A stretch of 64,000 nt of DNA, taken from assembly GCA_019115825.1 (NCBI GenBank), contig DXCV01000033.1:62001-126000 (forward strand), read 5' to 3'. The stretch comes from Candidatus Bacteroides pullicola (GTDB lineage: Bacteria; Bacteroidota; Bacteroidia; Bacteroidales; Bacteroidaceae). This document shows positions 58,466-64,000 of the stretch, in pieces (the first letter of the stretch is position 1; every line of letters starts with the position of its first letter). The notes beneath the pieces were generated by a model that was not told where the DNA came from, did not search any database, and worked only from the letters and a program-made list of their open reading frames with translations. The position numbers and the translations under genes were made by a program.

Positions 58466-61456
58466 TTAGAAATTGATTTCAAATCCGACAGACCAAGTCT
58501 TGTTCGGCGTGTACACATAGTCCGTAGAACCGCTGAAGTTGTACTGCGGGTCCATACCTTGCAGGTGCGTGAAGAGAGCCAGGTTGTCCACCGAAGCGAA
58601 AATACGCACGGAGTTCAGGTTGGCCTTGTTCATCCATGTTTTAGGCAGTGTGTAGCCCAGTGTGATGTTCTTGATGGCGAAGTAGGAGGCATCCACCAGG
58701 AAACGGTCGTTCGTGGCATAGGAGCCGGCAATTTCGATGCGCGGCACATCCGTCACATCACCCGGCTTCTGCCAGCGGCGCAAGGCGTGCTCATTCCATG
58801 TGTTGTTGTAGTACATATTGTTCATGGAACCGGCATACAGGCCATCGTAGATTTTGCCACCGATGGAGTAAGTGGTCAGGATGGAGAGGTCAATGCCCTT
58901 CCAAGACAAGTCTGTACCGATGCTGCCATACAGGTCGGGGATACGGCTGCCCATGTAGTACTTGCTGTTGCTGGCCTTCTCGTAGTCGCTGGAGATGTAG
59001 TCCTCACCGATCTTGTTGCCATTCTCGTCCTTGTCATATACCCAGTAGAGTTGTGCACCCGTGGCAGGATCCACACCGGCACTCTTGGCCATGTAGAAGG
59101 TGTTGAGGGGCATGCCTTCCTTGATGCTGTAGATGCCGCTGATGATTTCAGGCGATTCTCCCGTTAGCTCAAGTACCTTGTTCTTCACGGTCGAGCCCAT
59201 CCACGTGATGTTCCAGGTCAGGTCGTTGGTCTTGATGGGCGTAGCCTTGATTTCGAACTCGAAACCGCTATTACGCATGCTACCCACATTGGCATTGTAG
59301 CCGTTGAAGCCGGTAGAGGTTGCCATCGGGTAGCTCAGGAGCATATCCGTGGTTTTCTTGTTATAATATTCGGCGTTGATACTCAGACGGTGGTCCAATA
59401 CTGTTGCCTCAATGCCCACGTTGAAGTTGCCGTTCTTCTCCCACGTCAGGGTAGGATTCTCCAGCGTAGTGACCATACCACCTATCTGGCTGCCGTTGGC
59501 CCAACTCAGGTCGTATAGGCTCTGCCAAGCATAGAACGAACCCAGATTGTCATTACCCTGCTCGCCATAACTCAGCTTGAGGGACAGGTTGTCCACCCAA
59601 TCCAAGTCTTCCATGAAAGCTTCTTCGGAAATACGCCAGTTGCCGCCTACAGACCAGAAGGTACCCCAACGGTGGTCTTCATGGAAACGCGAAGATCCAT
59701 CCGTACGAATAGAAGCGGAGAAGTAGTATTTCTCATTGAAGTCGTAATTGAAACGTCCGAACCAGGACTCAATACGATAGTTGTCCGTAAAAGAGTCTGC
59801 ATTGTACAGCGTCGTACCGGGGCGGAGTTCCAGGATGCCGTCTACCAGATTGGTCTTGCCGGCAGACAGGTATTCATACTTATAAGCATAGAACTCATGA
59901 CCGGCTAATACGTCAAAGCTGTGCAAACCGAAATCACGAGTCCACGTCAGCAATTGGTTGAACGTATAGCTTTGGGTGCGTGCATTGAGCTTTGTCAACA
60001 GACCACCGGCAGCCGCCTGGTTACCATGGTGCATGTTCATATAATTCATCTGCAGCGCATTACGATAGTCCAAACCGAAGTTCACAGCAAATTTCAGTCC
60101 CTTGAACACGCCGAAATAGTCCTTGTCCGAACCGAACGTCATACCCGTTCGCATACTTGCCACATCGTTCTTCACCTCCGATTTGTCGTCCAGCAGACCA
60201 CCCAGCGGGCTGAAGTCATTGTAGCTGCCCGGCCGTCCGCTTTCACCATAGTCCAGCTGAGGATTGCCGTTCTCGTCCAGCACGTTAGCACCGTTGGCAT
60301 CCTTGATGTACACCGGGAACAACGGGGAGATGAATTGGGCCGAATACCAAACATTGGATTGCGAACTTCCTGTATAGTCACTATAATTCATCACAGAGTG
60401 CGCCAAAGATACATTCATGTTGGCCTTAAACCAGTCTGTTACTTCAGAATTTACGTTGACACGTCCGTTGTAACGTTGGAAACCGGTAGACGTCAGGATA
60501 CCGTCCTCGTTTACATAGCCCAGTGAGAACATATACTTGGTCTTTTCCGTACCACCGCTCAACGATAGTTGATGTTCGTGGCGGAATGCGTTCTTCTGCT
60601 GCACGGCGTCCAACCACGGCTCGTTCCATGCCGCTACGGCATCGGAGCGTACCTGTCCGGTTGCAGGGTCAATCAGTTGATCCCACGTATAGTTCTTGAA
60701 CGGGTTGTACAGCTCACCGGCACCGCCACCCAAGTTTCTACCTAAGGAAGCGCGGGCTGCAGCTTCTGCTTCTGCCCAGCTATATCCGTTGTCGAAAACA
60801 AAGCTGTTGCGGGCAGCCTCGTAGCTCAACTGCACAAAATCGCGCTGGCTCACCGTATTATATTCGTCAATGGCACGCGAGGACCAGCCCACCGTAGAAC
60901 GCCAAGTCACGTTGGTCTTGCCTTCCTTACCTTGCTTCGTCGTGATCATCACTACGCCGTTGGCACCACGTGCACCATACAACGCACCGGCGGAAGCGTC
61001 CTTCAGGATAGTCATGGACTCGATATCTGACGGATTGATAGAGGACAGCGTTCCGTCAAAAGGAATACCATCCACTACATACAACGGTTCCTGCGAAGCG
61101 TTGATGGATCCAAAGCCACGGATAATTACCGTAGCCGATTCACCGGGCTGTCCGGAGCCGGAAGTGGTCAGGATACCGGTGGTCTGTCCTTCCAGTGCCT
61201 TCGTCACGTTCGTAATAGGACGGGATTCCAGTTTTTCACCACTGATTGAGGAAGCCGAACCCGTAAACGAAGACTTCTTTGCCGTACCATACGCTACGAC
61301 CATCACCTCGTCCAGCAACTCCGCGTTGGTTTTCATGCGGATCGTCATATTGGGCTTAATTTTAACCTCCTGCGTCTGCATACCCACGTAGGAAATCACA
61401 AGCGTTCCCGCCGAACTCGGTACGTTGGCAAACAGCTCATTATCAGTAAAGTACAA
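58466..61456 (-). CDS. SusC gene body without promoter, ATG or signal peptide (silent cassette)
   Basis: About 997 codons of a SusC/RagA transporter. It starts only with TTG at 61454-61456, just after an in-frame TAG; no ATG occurs before the Met in SYVGMQTQ. Missing: signal peptide and most of the CPD-like N-domain. Present: last strand of that domain, TonB-box region (NAELLDEVMVVAYGTAKKSS), plug (ITNVTKALEGQTTG; VVDGIPFDGT; ILKDASAGALYGARGANGV) and full barrel to the terminal FEINF. The first 56 bp of homology (61371-61426) is an inverted copy of 63448-63503 in the active gene. It is silent in this orientation and would be completed in frame by inversion. Confidence 0.93.
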   Translation of the reverse strand: MYFTDNELFANVPSSAGTLVISYVGMQTQEVKIKPNMTIRMKTNAELLDEVMVVAYGTAKKSSFTGSASSISGEKLESRPITNVTKALEGQTTGILTTSGSGQPGESATVIIRGFGSINASQEPLYVVDGIPFDGTLSSINPSDIESMTILKDASAGALYGARGANGVVMITTKQGKEGKTNVTWRSTVGWSSRAIDEYNTVSQRDFVQLSYEAARNSFVFDNGYSWAEAEAAARASLGRNLGGGAGELYNPFKNYTWDQLIDPATGQVRSDAVAAWNEPWLDAVQQKNAFRHEHQLSLSGGTEKTKYMFSLGYVNEDGILTSTGFQRYNGRVNVNSEVTDWFKANMNVSLAHSVMNYSDYTGSSQSNVWYSAQFISPLFPVYIKDANGANVLDENGNPQLDYGESGRPGSYNDFSPLGGLLDDKSEVKNDVASMRTGMTFGSDKDYFGVFKGLKFAVNFGLDYRNALQMNYMNMHHGNQAAAGGLLTKLNARTQSYTFNQLLTWTRDFGLHSFDVLAGHEFYAYKYEYLSAGKTNLVDGILELRPGTTLYNADSFTDNYRIESWFGRFNYDFNEKYYFSASIRTDGSSRFHEDHRWGTFWSVGGNWRISEEAFMEDLDWVDNLSLKLSYGEQGNDNLGSFYAWQSLYDLSWANGSQIGGMVTTLENPTLTWEKNGNFNVGIEATVLDHRLSINAEYYNKKTTDMLLSYPMATSTGFNGYNANVGSMRNSGFEFEIKATPIKTNDLTWNITWMGSTVKNKVLELTGESPEIISGIYSIKEGMPLNTFYMAKSAGVDPATGAQLYWVYDKDENGNKIGEDYISSDYEKASNSKYYMGSRIPDLYGSIGTDLSWKGIDLSILTTYSIGGKIYDGLYAGSMNNMYYNNTWNEHALRRWQKPGDVTDVPRIEIAGSYATNDRFLVDASYFAIKNITLGYTLPKTWMNKANLNSVRIFASVDNLALFTHLQGMDPQYNFSGSTDYVYTPNKTWSVGFEINF
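61371..61426 (-). repeat. Left inverted repeat (56 bp) of the SusC inversion
   Basis: Perfect reverse complement of 63448-63503. On the minus strand it encodes NVPSSAGTLVISYVGMQT plus one codon in frame with the silent SusC. Outside the 56 bp, identity falls at once on the 5' side (TTTGCC against TTGACG) and goes on at roughly 80% for about 120 bp on the 3' side. Confidence 0.97.
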
Positions 61457-61531
61457 AGACTACCGATAACTACATAGTTCGTGTCCTCCGATTGGCTTTC
61501 AGGCAGTTAGCTCACATCGGGACGAAAAGTT

Positions 61532-61630
61532 TTCTACCTGTATTCTACCCGATTTACGGGTTATCGCCTTTATATATAGTCGTTTATGAGAAAAACGGCA
61601 TAACATTTTTGCTACCCGTTTTCTACCCGT
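61532..61630. promoter_or_regulatory. Two pairs of TTCTACCCGT words: candidate arm-type recombinase sites
   Basis: Ten-base words TTCTACCTGT (61532), TTCTACCCGA (61543), TGCTACCCGT (61610) and TTCTACCCGT (61621). Within each pair the starts are exactly 11 bp apart, one helical turn, and the pairs are 78 bp apart. They lie between the recombinase stop and the left inverted repeat. Integrases with an N-terminal arm-binding domain, as here, use such sites. Confidence 0.55.
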
Positions 61631-61641
61631 TGCTATGCGTT

Positions 61642-62802
61642 TCACCCGCCATGCTTTTCCAGGTCATGCACCACGGTCCGATCCATCACGGCGGCATAGC
61701 CTTGCGTGGTCCGCACGTTCTTATGCCCTAACAGCTTTTGGACGGTCGTGATGTTGACGCCCCTATATATTAATAAGGTGGCGTTGGTATGTCTTGCGGT
61801 GTGGAAAGAGATGTGCTTGTCCAATCCCGCCATCCGGCTTAGGCGGCGGAGCTGCTTGTTGACGTTGGAGTTGTCCTTCAGGCAAAAAAAGTCCGTCAGC
61901 CGGCCGGCATATTTGTCCAGGATAGCCAATGCCTTTCCACCAAAGAGCAGGTAGAGCGGCAGGCGGACTTCGGTTTGGGTTTTCATCGTGCGATATACCA
62001 ACCAACGTTCCTCGCCGATGTCCACGATGTTATCTGGCCGCAAGGAGGTGAAATCAGAATAGCGCAGCCCGGCATAGCAACAGAACAGGAAGGCGTCCAG
62101 CGTCCTTTGCAAGGCGGGATGGCGGGCGGTCAATCGTAGATGCTCCAGTCGCTCCAATTCATCCGGTGTCAGATGCGTATGCTTGTAGTCCGTTGAGCGG
62201 ATTTTGAAATTCCGGAAAGGATGAGCGGGCAGCACCTGGCCATACCGCCGGAAAACGGCATTCACCTGCTGTTTCAGATGCTTCAGATGCTTGGCAACGG
62301 TGTTCGTGTGATAACCCTTTTGCCGCAGGAAAAACTCGAAGTCCGCCACAAAATCGTAAGTCAAGTCCGTAAACAGAATCTGTGGCTTGAATGCACTGAG
62401 CAACGCCAGCGTGGAGGACAAGTTGCGGCGCGTGCTTGCCTTCACAGCTGCCTGCTCCACTTCGCGCTTCATGAAGTCTGTAAAGGACTGGGCATTGGCG
62501 GACGCCCTGATATTCTCCTTCAGCAACTCCGGCGTAACGTGCTTGCCTTGCTGCCACAATTGCAATTCGCGATGCTCCAAGGCCATCACAAGTCCAAAGA
62601 TAGCGCGGTTCAATGTTTCGGCGTGTGGATGCTTCCGCACCCTTTTGCGTCGGTCATCCCATTGCTCCGGTTTCAGATAGACTTTGGTGGAAAAATATCG
62701 CTTCTTCCCTCCCTGGTATGCTTCCACCTGCACCAGGGCCATCCCCCTGCGATTGAGGGTTCTTTTCCGGTTATACACCAGTTTGTAAACTATTTTATCC
62801 AT
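61642..62802 (-). CDS. Tyrosine recombinase (site-specific invertase, Tsr-like)
   Basis: 386 aa from MDKIVYKLVYNRKRTLNRRG; a Met 21 bp upstream is possible. N-terminal arm-binding-like domain (ALVQVEAYQGGKKRYFSTKVYLKPEQWDD in outline), SAM-like core-binding domain (about 105-200), and catalytic domain. Numbering from the upstream Met, the active set is Arg254 (AGLRYSD), Lys281, His341 and Arg344 (FHTARHTNATLL), His367 (LLGHKNV) and Tyr376 (TTQGYAAVM): complete. It lies inside the invertible segment, so it would flip itself. No conjugation genes are near, favouring an invertase over an element integrase. Confidence 0.92.
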   Translation of the reverse strand: MDKIVYKLVYNRKRTLNRRGMALVQVEAYQGGKKRYFSTKVYLKPEQWDDRRKRVRKHPHAETLNRAIFGLVMALEHRELQLWQQGKHVTPELLKENIRASANAQSFTDFMKREVEQAAVKASTRRNLSSTLALLSAFKPQILFTDLTYDFVADFEFFLRQKGYHTNTVAKHLKHLKQQVNAVFRRYGQVLPAHPFRNFKIRSTDYKHTHLTPDELERLEHLRLTARHPALQRTLDAFLFCCYAGLRYSDFTSLRPDNIVDIGEERWLVYRTMKTQTEVRLPLYLLFGGKALAILDKYAGRLTDFFCLKDNSNVNKQLRRLSRMAGLDKHISFHTARHTNATLLIYRGVNITTVQKLLGHKNVRTTQGYAAVMDRTVVHDLEKHGG

Positions 62803-63169
62803 CTTTCTTTGTTTTGGGTTCACATTGTCAGGCCAAGGGAAAACAAGCCGTACAAAAAGCCAATGGCAAGGACAGTTTTACCTACAAAAAGACGAGATAA
62901 GAAGTCGATTCAGATGCATATCCTGCACGTGCAATGGATAGACGTGGGCATGATTAGCCCGGAAAGCACAGACTTCGCCTCCGATATTTAACCATTTTGT
63001 TTTAAAAAACGTGCATTCCTTAAAAGAAATGTGTCGCTAAAGGTGCGCATATTGCAATCATGTTACAAGTCGGAGGGGATATTTTGCGATACAAACTATG
63101 TTGTTTAGCATAAATAAGCCGATTTAAGTAACAATTTGGTAGAAATACAAGGTTTTTTCAAAGAATCAA
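62803..63169. other. Leader region between recombinase and SusC promoter
   Basis: Gap with no convincing gene. It is AT-rich from about 62990 on. A short frame (62863-62991) has no recognisable features. A TTCTACC half-word occurs inverted near 63138-63144. The segment probably holds control sites for both divergent genes. Confidence 0.5.
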
Positions 63170-63199
63170 TTGCTGCTTTTATATTTATTAATATATTTG
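63170..63199 (+). promoter_or_regulatory. Promoter of the active SusC gene
   Basis: TTG at 63170-63172, 19 bp, TATATTTG at 63192-63199: consensus Bacteroidetes promoter, 56 bp before the ATG. It is bracketed by a 12-bp direct repeat AAAGAATCAATT at 63160-63171 and 63214-63225, which overlaps the -33 box and the transcript start region. This promoter moves with the invertible segment. Confidence 0.8.
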
Positions 63200-63255
63200 C
63201 AACCTGTTAGAGTAAAGAATCAATTAATGTAAAGTTAAACTTTAAGAGAGAATTT

Positions 63256-64000
63256 ATGAAAAGAAAATTAATGCTGTTATTGGCCTGTCTCTTCGTCGGG
63301 ATAGGCTTGGTGACTGCCCAGACTCAGAGGGTCACAGGTGTTGTGATTTCTGACGAAGACGGGCAGCCGGTGATCGGAGCGTCAGTACAAGTAAAGGGTA
63401 CCCAACAAGGTGCTATTACTGACGTGGATGGTAAGTTCACCTTGACGAACGTACCGAGTTCGGCGGGAACGCTTGTGATTTCCTACGTGGGTATGCAGAC
63501 GCAAGAGGTTAAGATTCAGCCGAATATGACGGTACGGTTGAAGACCAATGCCGAGTTGCTGGACGAGGTGATGGTGGTTGCCTATGGTACGGCGAAGAAG
63601 TCGGCGTTTACGGGTTCGGCAGGCGTGGTTGGTACTGAAGACATCGAGAAGATTCAGAGCTCCAACGTGGTGAATGCCTTGAATGGTAAGGTGTCCGGCG
63701 TGCAGCTGAACAATGTGTCCGGCCAGCCGGGTGCCACGACGCCGACCATCCGTATCCGTGGTATCAGCTCCATCAATGCCGGCAACGACCCGCTGATTAT
63801 CCTGGACGGTGTGCCCTACGATGGCGACCTGAACAACATCAGCTCGCAGGACATCGAGTCTATGACGGTGCTGAAGGATGCTGCTTCCTCCGCTTTGTAT
63901 GGTGCCCGTGGTGCCAATGGTGTCATCATCATCACGACCAAGAAGGGTACTTCCGGCAAAGCCAAGATAACGGTGGATGCCAAGTGGGGCAGCAACTCGC
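63256..64000 (+). CDS. SusC/RagA transporter, expressed orientation (cut by window end)
   Basis: First 248 codons. Signal peptide (LMLLLACLFVGIGLVTAQ), CPD-like domain (RVTGVVISDEDGQPVIGASV; VKGTQQGAITDVDGKFTL), then the recombination repeat (NVPSSAGTLVISYVGMQT), TonB-box region (LLDEVMVVAYGTAKKSAF), and plug (SNVVNALNGKVSG; RGISSINAGNDPLIILDGV; LKDAASSALYGARGANG). From the repeat on it resembles the silent minus-strand gene, but the plug sequence differs, so the two transport different substrates or present different surfaces. The barrel and any SusD lie beyond the window. Confidence 0.96.
   Translation, partial: MKRKLMLLLACLFVGIGLVTAQTQRVTGVVISDEDGQPVIGASVQVKGTQQGAITDVDGKFTLTNVPSSAGTLVISYVGMQTQEVKIQPNMTVRLKTNAELLDEVMVVAYGTAKKSAFTGSAGVVGTEDIEKIQSSNVVNALNGKVSGVQLNNVSGQPGATTPTIRIRGISSINAGNDPLIILDGVPYDGDLNNISSQDIESMTVLKDAASSALYGARGANGVIIITTKKGTSGKAKITVDAKWGSNS
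63448..63503 (+). repeat. Right inverted repeat (56 bp) of the SusC inversion
   Basis: Perfect reverse complement of 61371-61426, lying within the coding sequence of the active SusC, 192 bp from its ATG and in the same codon phase as the left copy. Confidence 0.97.

Larger units (their letters stand above)
61371..63503. mobile_element. Invertible segment carrying recombinase, promoter and SusC leader
   Basis: Bounded by the 56-bp inverted repeats; the 2021 bp between them holds the tyrosine recombinase gene (minus strand), the only convincing SusC promoter and the ATG, signal peptide and CPD-like start of SusC (plus strand). Flipping the segment would hand the promoter and leader to the minus-strand SusC-SusD-lipoprotein operon and silence the plus-strand SusC. 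The reading frame is kept at both junctions. SusC/SusD phase variation by inversion is known in B. fragilis; this locus is inferred from the sequence. Confidence 0.88.

Noticed and set aside
61642..62802. Integrase of an integrative conjugative element
   Set aside because: No mobilisation, transfer or cargo genes and no att duplication are next to it; the in-frame SusC inverted repeats fit an invertase better. The arm-type words keep descent from an element possible.
62863..62991. Possible 42-aa peptide upstream of the recombinase
   Set aside because: No start signal, conserved pattern or coding bias could be seen; probably part of the control region.
1..64000. tRNA or rRNA genes
   Set aside because: I looked through the intergenic gaps and saw no cloverleaf or rRNA sequence; a covariance-model scan would be decisive.

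Overview
The window comes from a member of the Bacteroidales, most likely a GC-rich Bacteroidaceae species (Bacteroides or a close relative). The evidence is SusC/SusD pairs, NigD, BACON and DUF4954-type families, short-lipobox lipoproteins, a C10 protease, and promoters of the Bacteroidetes form (TTTG, about 19 bp, then TAnnTTTG) instead of the E. coli form. GC content was judged by eye, not computed.

Layout. 1-6.4 kb is a minus-strand cell-envelope operon: PASTA protein, RluD-like synthase, D-Ala-D-Ala ligase, acyltransferase, NigD-like lipoprotein, rhodanese lipoprotein, MurF. 6.5-7.7 kb holds a histidine-kinase fragment, rpmH and efp. 7.7-11 kb encodes a C10 protease and a BACON lipoprotein. 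11.2-16.6 kb (plus strand) holds a glycosyltransferase, radC, a SufT-like protein, two TlpA-like lipoproteins and lpxH. 16.7-25.6 kb is a minus-strand SusC-SusD locus whose enzymes are all phosphatases or phosphoesterases. 25.8-30.4 kb carries pta-ackA and two exported proteins. 30.8-33.5 kb has lrgAB and folP-cdaA. 33.9-51.9 kb is mostly core genes (topB, M20 dipeptidase, aroC, RelA/SpoT, a GH123/DUF4091 protein, MerR, M23 peptidase, alaS, DUF4954, hflX). 52-55.8 kb is a decaying accessory zone with three broken AAA+ ATPase genes and a PIN toxin-antitoxin pair.

The right end (55.9-64 kb) is a SusC phase-variation locus. A SusC-SusD-lipoprotein operon on the minus strand lacks promoter, ATG and signal peptide. 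A second SusC gene on the plus strand has all three and runs off the window. Between them lie a tyrosine recombinase gene and the promoter with the signal-peptide region. A perfect 56-bp inverted repeat lies in the same reading frame in both SusC genes. Inverting the 2-kb segment would move the promoter and leader from one SusC gene to the other and make an in-frame protein each way.

The second notable layer is non-coding. Three unrelated sequence families of intergenic tandem repeats all use a 22-bp unit, mostly with a palindromic core. Arrays lie at 20.36 kb, at 12.2/30.6/38.6/54.3 kb, and at 33.6/44.6 kb plus the left window edge. I do not recognise them as a described class.
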